The notes: generated by a model from the letters alone, not told the origin. A stretch of DNA of 64,000 nt from Malikia granosa (GCF_002980595.1 NZ_PVLQ01000008.1:186001-250000), one strand, 5' to 3'. Counted from the stretch's first letter, positions 29,101-37,134 are shown. Numbers and translations: made by a program.

Positions 29101-29251
29101 GGTCGTGCTCCTGTTGGTCAAATGGCCTTTTGCATGGACATGGTAACGGGTTTTCTGCTAACCCCAGGGTGCGCTCCGGTACAATGCCATGTTGACCAGA
29201 GCTGGCTTGCCGGTCGGCTCCCTTGTCCTTCCCAGTCATTGAAAGATCCCC
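29101..29251 (+). promoter_or_regulatory. mscL-petA divergent region, putative petA promoter
   Basis: 151 bp between divergent genes. TACAAT at 29180-29185 is a good -10 box for petABC, about 70 bp before the start codon; no clear -35 partner was found. No strong hairpin was seen. Assignment rests on the -10 match and position only. Confidence 0.4.
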
Positions 29252-29848
29252 ATGAGCGAAGCATCCGTCGACAACGGCCGCCGCACCTGGCTCATCACCT
29301 CGGGCGCCGTGGGCGCAGTGGGAGCCGCTGCTGTCGCCGTCCCCTTTGTGAGCACGTTCCAGCCCTCCGAGCGAGCCAAGGCAGCCGGTGCTGCCGTCCA
29401 GGTCGATATTTCCGCGATCCAGCCGGGCGAGAAGCTCGTGGTCGAATGGCGCGGCAAGCCCGTGTGGATCATGAAGCGCACGACCGAACAGGTCGCTGCC
29501 CTCGAGAAGCTCGACGCCGAGGTGGCTGATCCCGAGTCCCAGCGCACCGCCTACCCGACGCCCGAGTACGCGAAGAACCGCAGCCGCTCGATCAAGCCCG
29601 AGATCTTCGTCGCGATCGGCATCTGCACCCATCTGGGCTGCTCGCCGTCGGACAAGTTCCAGACCGGCGCCCAGCCTTCGCTGCCCGACAACTGGCAGGG
29701 CGGCTACCTGTGCCCATGCCATGGCTCCACCTTCGACCTGGCCGGCCGCGTGTTCAAGAACAAGCCCGCGCCCGACAACCTCGAAGTGCCGCCGCACATG
29801 TACCTGTCCGACACCGTTCTGCTGATCGGTGAGGACAAGAAGGCCTGA
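29252..29848 (+). CDS. petA: ubiquinol-cytochrome c reductase, Rieske iron-sulfur subunit
   Basis: A 198-aa protein with a twin-arginine type N-terminus NGRRTWLITSGAVGAVGAAAVAVPF that also serves as membrane anchor. The [2Fe-2S] ligands are in CTHLGC (near 130) and CPCHGS (near 154). It is the electron acceptor from ubiquinol in the cytochrome bc1 complex. First gene of petABC; probably exported by the Tat system encoded nearby. Confidence 0.96.
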   Translation: MSEASVDNGRRTWLITSGAVGAVGAAAVAVPFVSTFQPSERAKAAGAAVQVDISAIQPGEKLVVEWRGKPVWIMKRTTEQVAALEKLDAEVADPESQRTAYPTPEYAKNRSRSIKPEIFVAIGICTHLGCSPSDKFQTGAQPSLPDNWQGGYLCPCHGSTFDLAGRVFKNKPAPDNLEVPPHMYLSDTVLLIGEDKKA

Positions 29849-29871
29849 TCCGAACCAATCTGAGGAACATC

Positions 29872-31287
29872 ATGGCAGCTGAATTCAAGGAACTTCCGGC
29901 CAACGCCCCGACGGGCGAGAAGGTCGCCAACTGGTTCGAGAACCGCTTTCCCTCGGCATTTGCTGGCTACAAGCAGCATCTGTCCGAGTACTACGCACCG
30001 AAGAACTTCAACTTCTGGTATTTCTTCGGCTCGCTGGCGCTGCTGGTGCTGGTGATCCAGATCGTGACCGGCATCTTCCTGGTCATGAACTACAAGCCGG
30101 ATGCCAATCTGGCCTTCGCCTCGGTCGAGTACATCATGCGCGATGTGCCCTGGGGCTGGCTGATCCGCTACATGCACTCGACTGGCGCCTCCGCCTTCTT
30201 CGTCGTGGTCTACCTGCACATGTACCGCGGCCTGATCTACGGCTCCTACCGCAAGCCGCGCGAGCTGGTCTGGGTGTTCGGCTGCGCCATCTTCCTGGCG
30301 CTGATGGCCGAGGCCTTCATGGGCTACCTGCTGCCCTGGGGCCAGATGTCGTTCTGGGGCGCCCAGGTGATCGTCAACCTGTTCGCCGCCGTGCCCTTCA
30401 TCGGTCCTGACCTGGCGCTGCTGATCCGCGGCGACTTCGTGGTCGGCGACGCGACCCTGAACCGCTTCTTCAGCTTCCACGTCATTGCCGTGCCGCTGAT
30501 CCTGCTCGGCCTGGTGGTCGCGCATATCCTGGCGCTGCATGACGTCGGCTCGAACAACCCGGACGGCATCGAGATCAAGGGCCCGAACGCCCCGAAGGAC
30601 GCCCAGGGCCACCCGCTCGACGGCATCCCCTTCCACCCCTACTACTCGGTCCATGACCTGCTGGGCGTCGGCGTGTTCCTGATGGCCTTCTCGGCGATCA
30701 TCTTCTTCGCGCCCGAGTTCGGTGGCTATTTCCTCGAGTACAACAACTTCATCCCGGCCGATCCGTTCAAGACCCCGCTGCACATCGCACCGGTCTGGTA
30801 CTTCACGCCGTTCTACTCGATGCTGCGTGCCATCACCACCCAGATGATCTACGTGCTGATCGCCGTCGCCATCATCGGTGCCCTGCTGGGCGTGGCCAAG
30901 GCCAAGGTCGGTGCGATCGGCAAGATCGCCATCCTGGGCGCCACCGCCGTCGTGATCGTCCTGCTGCTGTCCATCGACGCCAAGTTCTGGGGCGTCGTCG
31001 CCATGGGCGGCGCGGTCGTGATCATGTTCTTCCTGCCGTGGCTGGACTACAGCCCGGTCAAGTCGATCCGCTACCGTCCGAACTGGCACAAGCTGGTCTA
31101 TGCCGTGTTCGTGATCAACTTCCTGATCCTGGGCTACCTGGGCGTGCAGCCGCCGTCGCCGGTCGGCGAGCGCGTGTCGCAGGTCGGCACCCTGCTGTAC
31201 TTCGGCTTCTTCCTGCTGATGCCCTGGTGGAGCCGTCTGGGCACGCCCAAGCCGGTCCCGAGCCGCGTGACCTTCAAGCCGCACTGA
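29872..31287 (+). CDS. petB: ubiquinol-cytochrome c reductase, cytochrome b subunit
   Basis: A 471-aa integral membrane protein with eight to nine helices. The haem-binding histidine pairs occur in RYMHSTGASAFFVVVYLHMYRGL and FSFHVIAVPLILLGLVVAHILALH; the Qo-site motif is the LLPWGQMSFWGAQVI / PEWYF-equivalent APVWYFTPFYSML. It is longer than the mitochondrial form because of an extra C-terminal membrane region, which is common in betaproteobacteria. 23 bp downstream of petA. Confidence 0.96.
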   Translation: MAAEFKELPANAPTGEKVANWFENRFPSAFAGYKQHLSEYYAPKNFNFWYFFGSLALLVLVIQIVTGIFLVMNYKPDANLAFASVEYIMRDVPWGWLIRYMHSTGASAFFVVVYLHMYRGLIYGSYRKPRELVWVFGCAIFLALMAEAFMGYLLPWGQMSFWGAQVIVNLFAAVPFIGPDLALLIRGDFVVGDATLNRFFSFHVIAVPLILLGLVVAHILALHDVGSNNPDGIEIKGPNAPKDAQGHPLDGIPFHPYYSVHDLLGVGVFLMAFSAIIFFAPEFGGYFLEYNNFIPADPFKTPLHIAPVWYFTPFYSMLRAITTQMIYVLIAVAIIGALLGVAKAKVGAIGKIAILGATAVVIVLLLSIDAKFWGVVAMGGAVVIMFFLPWLDYSPVKSIRYRPNWHKLVYAVFVINFLILGYLGVQPPSPVGERVSQVGTLLYFGFFLLMPWWSRLGTPKPVPSRVTFKPH

Positions 31288-31313
31288 GCCCAACCGCCTA
31301 CAGGAGTTACAAG

Positions 31314-32063
31314 ATGAAAAAGTGGATTGTGGGCTGCGTGATGGCCCTGGGTCTGGCTGGTGGCGCGCTGGCCGCTGGCGCCGGCTTCCCGCTGGACAAG
31401 GCGCCCGACCTGAGCAAGAAGAGCGAGCAGGAATACCAGGCTGCGTTGCAGAACGGTGCCAAGCTGTTCGTCAACTACTGCCTGAACTGCCACTCGGCAG
31501 CCTTCATGCGCTTCAACCGCCTGAAGGACATCGGCCTGACCGACCAGCAGATCAAGGACAACCTGCTGTTCACGACCGACAAGGTCGGTGAGGTCATGAA
31601 GTCGGCGATCAACCCGCGCCAGGCCAAGGAGTGGTTCGGTGCCAACCCGCCCGACCTGACCGTGATCTCGCGTTCGCGCGCCAGCGCTGCCGGCACGGGC
31701 TCCGACTACCTCTACACCTATATGCGCACCTTCTACCGCGACGACACCCGTCCGACCGGCTGGAACAACATGGTGTTCCCGAACGTCGGCATGCCGCACG
31801 CGCTGTACGAGCTGCAGGGCGAGCGCAAGCCCATCCTCGACGAACACCACAAGCTCACTGGCTGGGAGCAGGTCAAGCCCGGCAAGCTGAGCCCCGAGGC
31901 CTATGACGCCGCGATCGGCGACCTGGTGGCCTATATGCGCTGGATGGCCGAACCGGCACAGCACCAGCGTACCCGACTCGGTGTCTGGGTCCTGCTGTTC
32001 CTGGGCCTGTTCACCTTCACGGCCTGGCGACTGAACAAAGCGTTCTGGAAAGACGTCAAGTAA
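31314..32063 (+). CDS. petC: ubiquinol-cytochrome c reductase, cytochrome c1
   Basis: A 249-aa protein with a cleavable signal peptide (MKKWIVGCVMALGLAGGALA), haem attachment motif CLNCH near residue 57, a later methionine ligand candidate in NVGMPHALYELQGE, and a C-terminal membrane anchor (LGVWVLLFLGLFTFTAWRLN). AGGAGT precedes the start. It ends the operon before a strong terminator. Confidence 0.96.
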   Translation: MKKWIVGCVMALGLAGGALAAGAGFPLDKAPDLSKKSEQEYQAALQNGAKLFVNYCLNCHSAAFMRFNRLKDIGLTDQQIKDNLLFTTDKVGEVMKSAINPRQAKEWFGANPPDLTVISRSRASAAGTGSDYLYTYMRTFYRDDTRPTGWNNMVFPNVGMPHALYELQGERKPILDEHHKLTGWEQVKPGKLSPEAYDAAIGDLVAYMRWMAEPAQHQRTRLGVWVLLFLGLFTFTAWRLNKAFWKDVK

Positions 32064-32095
32064 GGCCCGCTGGCCCGCAACGGGCCGGACCGACC

Positions 32096-32137
32096 GCAGT
32101 GGCTGGCCGTTTCAGGCCCGCCACTGCTTTTGCTTTT
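32096..32137 (+). terminator. rho-independent terminator after petC
   Basis: GCAGTGGC (32096-32103) pairs perfectly with GCCACTGC (32120-32127); inner GGCC segments can extend the stem. A T-rich tail TTTTGCTTTTTG follows. It ends petABC ahead of sspA. Confidence 0.8.
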
Positions 32138-32156
32138 TGATTGAGGAGTTTTCGCC

Positions 32157-32768
32157 ATGATGGTTTTGTACTCGGGCACCACCTGCCCTTACTCGCATCG
32201 CTGCCGTTTCGTGCTGTTCGAGAAGGGCATGGACTTCGAGATCCGCGACGTCGACCTCTACAACAAGCCCGAAGACATCGCGGTCATGAACCCCTATGGC
32301 CAGGTGCCGATCCTGGTCGAGCGCGACCTGATCCTGTACGAGTCGAACATCATCAACGAGTACATCGACGAGCGCTTCCCGCATCCGCAGCTGATGCCGG
32401 GCGACCCGGTCGACCGCGCCCGCGTGCGCCTGTTCCTGCTCAACTTCGAGAAGGAGCTGTTCGCCCATGTGTCGGTGCTCGAGCAGCGCGGCATCAAGCC
32501 CACCGACAAGTCGGTCGAGAAGGCCAAGGCCCATATCCGCGACCGCCTGACCCAGCTCGCGCCGGTGTTCCTGAAGAACAAGTACATGCTGGGCGACAAC
32601 TTCTCGATGCTCGACGTCGCGATCGCGCCGCTGCTGTGGCGCCTGGACCACTACGGCATCGAGCTGAGCAAGAACGCCGCACCGCTGCTCAAGTACGCCG
32701 AGCGCATCTTCTCGCGTCCGGCCTATATCGAGGCGCTGACCCCGTCCGAAAAGGTCATGCGCAAGTAA
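32157..32768 (+). CDS. sspA: stringent starvation protein A (GST-fold)
   Basis: A 203-aa protein with a thioredoxin-like N-domain (MVLYSGTTCPYSHRCRFVLFEKGM, NPYGQVPILVERDLILYESNIINEYIDERFPHPQLMP) and an all-helical C-domain, i.e. the glutathione transferase fold. SspA proteins bind RNA polymerase during stress rather than act as enzymes. The PHP-like surface loop FPHPQLMP is retained. A GAGGAG ribosome site precedes the start. Followed by sspB, as is standard. Confidence 0.93.
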   Translation: MMVLYSGTTCPYSHRCRFVLFEKGMDFEIRDVDLYNKPEDIAVMNPYGQVPILVERDLILYESNIINEYIDERFPHPQLMPGDPVDRARVRLFLLNFEKELFAHVSVLEQRGIKPTDKSVEKAKAHIRDRLTQLAPVFLKNKYMLGDNFSMLDVAIAPLLWRLDHYGIELSKNAAPLLKYAERIFSRPAYIEALTPSEKVMRK

Positions 32769-32786
32769 GCGCAGCCTGCACTGGAG

Positions 32787-33209
32787 ATGTCAGCGATGAG
32801 CCAGGGCGACCTGCCTTCCACCCGTCCCTACCTGATCCGCGCCATCCACGAATGGTGCTGTGACAACGGGTTCACGCCCTATATCGCCGTGGCGGTCGAT
32901 CAGTGGGTGCAAGTGCCGCGCGAGTTCGTCAAGGATGGCGAGATCGTGCTCAACACCAGCTACGATGCGACCGGCAACCTGCGGCTTGGCAACGACTGCA
33001 TCGAGTTCAAGGCCCGCTTCGGCGGCGTCGCGCGCGAGATCCGGGTGCCGGTCGACCATGTGCTGGCGATCTATGCGCGCGAGAACGGCCAGGGCATGGC
33101 CTTCCCGCCGCCCGAGCGCGAGTCGGCGCAGGCCCAGTCCGAACAGCCGCCCCAGGATGAGCCGCCGCCGTCCGGCAGCGGCCGTCCGGCGCTCAAGCGG
33201 GTGAAGTAG
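32787..33209 (+). CDS. sspB: ClpXP specificity-enhancing factor
   Basis: A 140-aa adaptor that delivers ssrA-tagged proteins to ClpXP. The N-domain has RPYLIRAIHEWCCDNGFTPYIAV and the substrate-binding groove segment FKARFGGVAREIRVPVDHVLAIYARENGQGM; the C-terminal tail is acidic/Pro-rich then basic (RPALKRVK), matching the ClpX-binding tail. Start may be the ATG at 32787 or the one 9 bp later. Its stop TAG overlaps a possible -10 of the tRNA gene. Confidence 0.92.
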   Translation: MSAMSQGDLPSTRPYLIRAIHEWCCDNGFTPYIAVAVDQWVQVPREFVKDGEIVLNTSYDATGNLRLGNDCIEFKARFGGVAREIRVPVDHVLAIYARENGQGMAFPPPERESAQAQSEQPPQDEPPPSGSGRPALKRVK

Positions 33210-33212
33210 AAT
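33207..33212 (+). promoter_or_regulatory. possible -10 box of tRNA-Thr
   Basis: TAGAAT begins in the sspB stop codon and ends 9 bp before the tRNA 5' end, a suitable distance for a -10 element. No convincing -35 is visible. Confidence 0.35.
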
Positions 33213-33221
33213 AGCGCCGTT

Positions 33222-33297
33222 GCCGCCTTAGCTCAGTTGGTAGAGCACCCGCCTTGTAAGCGGTAGGTCGTCAGTTCGAATCCGACAGGCGGCACCA
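33222..33297 (+). tRNA. tRNA-Thr(UGU)
   Basis: A 76-nt cloverleaf: acceptor GCCGCCT pairs with AGGCGGC, D-arm GCTC/GAGC, anticodon loop CTTGTAA with anticodon TGT, T-loop TTCGAAT, and an encoded 3' CCA. The first anticodon-stem pair (C27-T43) is mismatched. The gene is intact and serves as the left attachment site of the integrated element; the 3' 19 nt core recurs at 46416. Confidence 0.97.
33273..33291 (+). repeat. attL core in tRNA-Thr 3' end
   Basis: AGTTCGAATCCGACAGGCG, the T-arm and part of the acceptor stem of tRNA-Thr, is repeated identically at 46416-46434 in the same orientation. The integrase gene begins about 200 bp away. These are the expected properties of a tyrosine-recombinase attachment core. 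Confidence 0.85.
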
Positions 33298-33308
33298 ACC
33301 ATACCCAC

Positions 33309-33344
33309 AAAGGCCCCCAAGAATCACCACTTGGGGGCCTTTTT
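33309..33344 (+). terminator. rho-independent terminator after tRNA-Thr
   Basis: AAAGGCCCCCAAG (33309-33321) pairs with CTTGGGGGCCTTTTT (33330-33344) over an 8-nt loop, giving a strong GC-rich stem and T-run. It lies just inside the element, so transcription of the tRNA is terminated by element-borne sequence. Confidence 0.85.
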
Positions 33345-33412
33345 CATTGGTGCGTAGAGGGAAGAACCCCCCAAGGAGGCACAAAGCCCCACATTGACAG
33401 CCACTCAAAACA

Positions 33413-33457
33413 GGGGGTACAAGACGGGGGTACAACGCACCCCCCAAGGGGGTACAA
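33413..33457 (+). repeat. integrase arm-type repeats, left (3 x GGGGGTACAA)
   Basis: Perfect decamers GGGGGTACAA occur at 33413-33422, 33426-33435 and 33448-33457, between the att core and the integrase gene. The same decamer and two degenerate versions recur close to the right att core. Position and symmetry fit arm-type binding sites of a tyrosine integrase; binding itself is inferred. Confidence 0.65.
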
Positions 33458-33487
33458 CCTTACACCCCCCACCGAAGACCGCAAAAC

Positions 33488-34726
33488 ATGCTGACAGACG
33501 CCCAATGCAAGAACGCCACTTGCCCCCCAGACAGGAAGCAGGCGAGGCTTTACGACAGCGGGGGGCTGTTCCTGCAGGTCAGTCCGGCTGGGTCCAAGCG
33601 ATGGTTCTGGCGCTACTCGGTCAACGGCGCCAAGAAAGACATGGCGCTGGGGAGCTATCCCGATATCGGGCTGAAGGCCGCGCGCAACGCCAGAGACGCG
33701 GCGAAGCTGAAGAAGACCGAAGGCGTTGATCCGATCCAGGCCCGGCAGGTCGAGAAGCTCAAGGCCCGCGTCGGCAGCGGCGACACCCTGGAAGCCGTGG
33801 CGCGCGACTGGCTGGCGCGCGGCAAGCCGGCATGGAGCGACACCCACTTCGAGCGCGAGCAGCGCAACGTCGAGAAGGACCTGCTGCCCTGGCTGGGGCG
33901 GCGCAAGATCAGCGATATCGAGCCGGTCGAGCTGCTGTCAGTGATCCAGAAGGTCGCTGAACGCGGCGCGCTGTCCGTGGTCGAGCGGGTCCACCTGACG
34001 GCGCGCGGTATCTGGTGCCATGCCGTGGCGACGGGCAGGGCGCCCAGGGACATCACCAGCGACATCAAGAAGGCGCTGCCCAGGCACCTGAAGAAGAACT
34101 TTCCCGCCATCGTCGAGCCGGCCGAGCTGGGCGAGCTGCTGCGCGCGATGGATGGCTACAAGGGCGGTCCCGTGGTCCGAGCCGGCCTGAAGCTGGCCCC
34201 GATCCTGTTCCAGCGACCCGGCAACCTGCGCACCATGCGATGGGAAGACCTGGACCTGGAGCGGGGACTGTGGAGCATCCCCAGCGAGGATATGAAGCGC
34301 ACCAAGGAGCAGAAGGCCAACGGCCAGCCGCATATCTGCCCGTTGCCCAGGCAGGCCGTGGAGCTGCTGCGCGAGCTGCACCACCTGACCGGAGGCCGCG
34401 AGTATGTGCTGCCCGGCCTGCGCGACCCCAAGACGCCGATGTCAGAGGCCGGGCTGTCGGCGGCCCTGAACGCGATGGGCTACAAGGGCCGGCAGACTTG
34501 GCACGGGTTCCGGGCGACAGGGCGGACGATCCTGCGTCAGGTGCTGAAGTACCCCGCTGACGTGATCGAGGCCCAATTAGCCCATGTCGGCCAGATCACC
34601 CACGGCGGCGCCTACGACCGCGCGACCCACCAGGAAGAACGCACCGTGATGATCCAGCACTGGGCGGACTTCCTGGACCGCCTGCGCACGGGTGCTGATG
34701 TGATCCCGCTGCAGAAGGCGGCCTGA
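33488..34726 (+). CDS. int: tyrosine integrase, P4/DUF4102 family
   Basis: A 412-aa site-specific recombinase. An N-terminal DUF4102-type arm-binding domain (LYDSGGLFLQVSPAGSKRWFWRYS) precedes the core-binding and catalytic domains. Catalytic residues visible: Arg243 in RPGNLRTMRWEDL, His339 and Arg342 in WHGFRATGRT, His366 in QLAHV, and the nucleophile Tyr376 in GGAYDRAT. It lies next to the tRNA-Thr target, reading away from it, as in P4-like elements. Confidence 0.95.
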   Translation: MLTDAQCKNATCPPDRKQARLYDSGGLFLQVSPAGSKRWFWRYSVNGAKKDMALGSYPDIGLKAARNARDAAKLKKTEGVDPIQARQVEKLKARVGSGDTLEAVARDWLARGKPAWSDTHFEREQRNVEKDLLPWLGRRKISDIEPVELLSVIQKVAERGALSVVERVHLTARGIWCHAVATGRAPRDITSDIKKALPRHLKKNFPAIVEPAELGELLRAMDGYKGGPVVRAGLKLAPILFQRPGNLRTMRWEDLDLERGLWSIPSEDMKRTKEQKANGQPHICPLPRQAVELLRELHHLTGGREYVLPGLRDPKTPMSEAGLSAALNAMGYKGRQTWHGFRATGRTILRQVLKYPADVIEAQLAHVGQITHGGAYDRATHQEERTVMIQHWADFLDRLRTGADVIPLQKAA

Positions 34727-34754
34727 GCGATATCGGCAGCCAGCCCACCATCAG

Positions 34755-34776
34755 CCTGGCCGTGAGCCGGGTTTTT
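34755..34776 (+). terminator. probable terminator after integrase
   Basis: CCTGGC and GCCGGG form a six-pair stem (one G-T) with a 5-nt loop, followed by TTTTT at 34772-34776. It lies 29 bp after the integrase stop. Confidence 0.55.
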
Positions 34777-34810
34777 CGTTCTTGGTCGAAGGCCACCGTA
34801 CAATTGAGCT

Positions 34811-34876
34811 AACGCGCCTAGCCATCGACTGATCCCCGTTGGTGAATACCCGGACACCCTGACCGGGCGGCGCGTT
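34811..34876 (+). ncRNA. candidate structured RNA (c4/CI-like position)
   Basis: AACGCGCC (34811-34818) is complementary to GGCGCGTT (34869-34876), enclosing about 50 nt that contains a second perfect hairpin CCCGG/CCGGG around ACACCCTGA. The 3' arm runs into TTTT. Many P1/P4-type elements place a small antisense immunity RNA (c4, CI RNA) near the regulatory genes, and the layout here resembles that. No family match could be tested; it could equally be a terminator. Confidence 0.4.
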
Positions 34877-34908
34877 TTCCATTTTAGGGTTGCGAGACAG
34901 GGGAACGC

Positions 34909-35634
34909 ATGGGAATCTCGGACGAGATTGAACGCATAGCGGAGGAATTCATTCCGGTATGCGTCCTGATAGATGCTTTGCTTAATCAAGAAGGTATTAC
35001 GCCTTATAGATTGAGTCGGTGGATCGAAAGAAATATGAATGCAATTAAGTGCATTCCAGTACTTGATTTTAGTTATGATGAAAAAGACTTCGTATGGAGA
35101 GAAGATATTCGAGATGCGGTAGGTGATTTTGGTTTTTGCGTGAATTCGGCAGATGGTGATTTTGATTACAGCCTTTTTGCCAGCTACGAGTACGATGGAT
35201 TCGTTCCTGGATGGCTTGCCTCTGATTTGCGAGGGTTTTTTTCTAAAACTTTAGTGAAGTATCCAGAGAAAGAAATTGATGAGCTACTGAAGGCGGAGCA
35301 CTGGCGCATTGCAATAAAAGCCAATATAGAGGAGAGGCAAGCAGAGCTAGAGCAGCGGAAAGCGCTTGCTCGACCGCAAATAGCCACCGCAGCACCGCAA
35401 GACGATGAAGAAAAGCCGCTATCCACCAAGGAGCGCAATACCTTGCTTAGGCTGGTTATCGGAGTGGCTGTTCACGCCTACGGCTACAACCCATCGTACC
35501 GCCGCAATACTGCACCAGGCGAGATTTCAGAAGCACTTACAGAGCTTGGTATGAGCATAGACCCGGATACCGTGCGCAAGTACCTGAAGGAAGCAGCCGA
35601 GACCGTCCTGCCTGCCGGCTCCATCAAGCCCTGA
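34909..35634 (+). CDS. unknown AT-rich element gene
   Basis: A 241-aa protein not assigned to a functional family. Its first ~130 codons are strikingly AT-rich (many AAT, GAT, TTT, ATA codons) compared with every neighbour, while the last ~70 codons are closer to the local composition. The C-terminal segment TKERNTLLRLVIGVAVHAYGYNP...ISEALTELGMSIDPDTVRKYLKEAAE looks like a small DNA-binding-type helical domain seen at the C-terminus of many unrelated proteobacterial hypothetical proteins. A predicted coiled/charged linker (EERQAELEQRKALA) joins the halves. It occupies the cargo-like slot next to int. Confidence 0.7.
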   Translation: MGISDEIERIAEEFIPVCVLIDALLNQEGITPYRLSRWIERNMNAIKCIPVLDFSYDEKDFVWREDIRDAVGDFGFCVNSADGDFDYSLFASYEYDGFVPGWLASDLRGFFSKTLVKYPEKEIDELLKAEHWRIAIKANIEERQAELEQRKALARPQIATAAPQDDEEKPLSTKERNTLLRLVIGVAVHAYGYNPSYRRNTAPGEISEALTELGMSIDPDTVRKYLKEAAETVLPAGSIKP

Positions 35635-35640
35635 TAAAAA

Positions 35641-35671
35641 CCGAATTCGGTTAGCAGTAAACCGAATTCGG
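35641..35671. promoter_or_regulatory. tandem palindromic operator candidates
   Basis: The 10-bp palindrome CCGAATTCGG occurs twice, at 35641-35650 and 35662-35671, 21 bp centre to centre (two helical turns), each preceded by AA. This spacing on one DNA face is typical for a repressor bound cooperatively. The pair lies just upstream of the AlpA-like gene. Confidence 0.55.
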
Positions 35672-35697
35672 CCACACGGGTGGCGTACCCCGGCACA

Positions 35698-35745
35698 GTT
35701 GCCCCTAATCCCTGGCCCATTGCACAGGGAGACACAAAGGGCAAC
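35698..35745 (+). promoter_or_regulatory. two-tier stem-loop over the alpA-like ribosome site
   Basis: GTTGCCC (35698-35704) pairs with GGGCAAC (35739-35745), and inside it TCCCTG (35709-35714) pairs with CAGGGA (35725-35730). The ATG of the next gene is 3 bp beyond the outer stem, and the purine-rich AGGGAG and AAGGG that could act as ribosome sites lie in the stems. Translational control is inferred. Confidence 0.45.
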
Positions 35746-35747
35746 CA

Positions 35748-36071
35748 ATGGCACTACTGAGAAAGCCGCAAACCAAGGCCGAGATGGGATACCGCTCGGA
35801 CACCAGCATCACCAACGCGATCAAGGCGGGCTTGTTGACCAAGCCTGTCCCCATCGGCCCCAGGGCCTTGGGCTGGCCGGATGACGAGATCCGGGCCATC
35901 AACGCCGCACGCATTGCGGGCAAGACGGATGACGAGATCCGCGCCCTGGTCGAGCATCTGCAAGGCCAGCGGGCTATCAAGTTCGAGCGCCTGATGGGCT
36001 GGATGCCTCCCGATGCCGCGCCCGAGCTGGCCGGCGCCGGCCGCGTGGCCGAGCTGCGGAGGGGCTGCTGA
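35748..36071 (+). CDS. AlpA-like helix-turn-helix regulator
   Basis: A 107-aa protein. Residues 10-50 (KAEMGYRSDTSITNAIKAGLLTKPVPIGPRALGWPDDEI) form the MerR/AlpA-type winged helix with the diagnostic turn into P-x-x-I/L-G-x-R-x-x-GW. AlpA proteins in P4-like elements activate or repress integrase/excision and replication genes. It is preceded by tandem palindromes and a stem-loop, and its stop overlaps the rha start. Confidence 0.8.
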   Translation: MALLRKPQTKAEMGYRSDTSITNAIKAGLLTKPVPIGPRALGWPDDEIRAINAARIAGKTDDEIRALVEHLQGQRAIKFERLMGWMPPDAAPELAGAGRVAELRRGC

Positions 36072-36780
36072 TGACCCAAGAAAAAACGCCCGCCGCAACC
36101 GAAGTCACGACGAGCGCCCAGAACAGCGCGATTCTCGCAGAACGGAACGATGACGGCAAGCTGAAGCTGGTGACCTGCAAGGACGAAGCCCGGATTGATT
36201 CGCGCATACTGGCGCAGCACTTCGGCAAGGATCACCATGATGTGTTCGAGCTGGTGAAGAACTACCATGCCGACTTCGAGCAGATGGGGGTTGTTCGGTT
36301 TCAAACCGAGAAACCCCTACCCGGCTCCAAGGGGGGTAGGCCGGAACGCTTCGCGCTGCTGACCGAGGATCAGGCCATCTGCTGCTGACCTACACGCGCA
36401 ACACCGCCAAGGCGCGCGCGCTCAAGGTCAAGCTGGTGCAAGCCTTCGGGGAGGCTCGACGCGCGGCACAGATGCGCGGCGCTGAGTACCTGCCGACCTA
36501 TCACGCCCTGCACGACGCCATCCATGCGCGCGCGGCTGGATCACCGAACGAGAAGTTCGTTCACCTGAACGTCAACAGGCTGGTGAACAAGGTCGCCGGT
36601 ATCGAGGCCGGGCAGCGGGCGAGCGCCACCGTGCCGGCGCAGTCCATGCTGATCGTGGCCCAGGCCATCGCGGCGAAGGCCATGCAGCAGGCACCCAACC
36701 ACCGCGCCGGGTTCCAGCAGGCCAAGACTGCCTTGGTCGAGCTGTCGCGCGTGGCGCTGCTAGAGAGGGGGGCCGCCTGA
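36071..36780 (+). pseudogene. Rha-family phage regulatory protein, frameshifted
   Basis: The first frame (36071-36388, 105 aa) carries the Rha signature VTCKDEARIDSRILAQHFGKDHHDVFELVKNY and VRFQTEKPLPGSKGGRPERFALLTEDQA, then hits TGA. The family normally continues LLLTYTRNT..A..LK.KLV.AF; exactly this (LLLTYTRNTAKARALKVKLVQAFGEARR) is found in the next frame from 36379 and stays open to 36780. One missing base in the codon after DQA (only AT remains) explains the break. A sequencing error or a programmed shift cannot be excluded. Confidence 0.8.
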
Positions 36781-37134
36781 TGCCCGGCCAGACCACCACC
36801 TGCGCGGGCAACAAGCCCCCGCGCCGCAACGAGCGCCGCAAGGCCCGAGAGCGCAAGCGAGAGCCGGCCAAGCCGTGCTATATTCGCGTCAAGCCGAAAG
36901 GCCCGGTGCGTAAGAACACCTTGTACCAAGTGGTTGCAGCCCCCACCGTAAAGCGGGGTTTTGTCATGTCCGAATTGATCCGGCTCGCGCTTGCGCGTGC
37001 TGGCCTGGTTAGGGGCAGATGGGCTTGTCCGCGAGGCTGGCCGCACGGCTTGGTACGTGTTCTTAACATCTGCCCACCCGCTGCGCTTAAGAACGCAGCG
37101 AGTGGTTCCGAGTCTCACCAAGGAGCCGAAACCC
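36781..37134 (+). other. 354-bp stretch without a confident gene
   Basis: A frame opens at 36780 with a very basic start (RRNERRKARERKREPAK) and stays open into the downstream gene frame, but no family pattern or good start could be recognised. TGCTATATTCGCG near 36880 may contain a promoter -10. A weak CCCC...GGGG hairpin followed by TTTT lies at 36940-36963, just before an ATG at 36966. The region resembles leader regions of small phage genes; I assign no gene. Confidence 0.4.
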
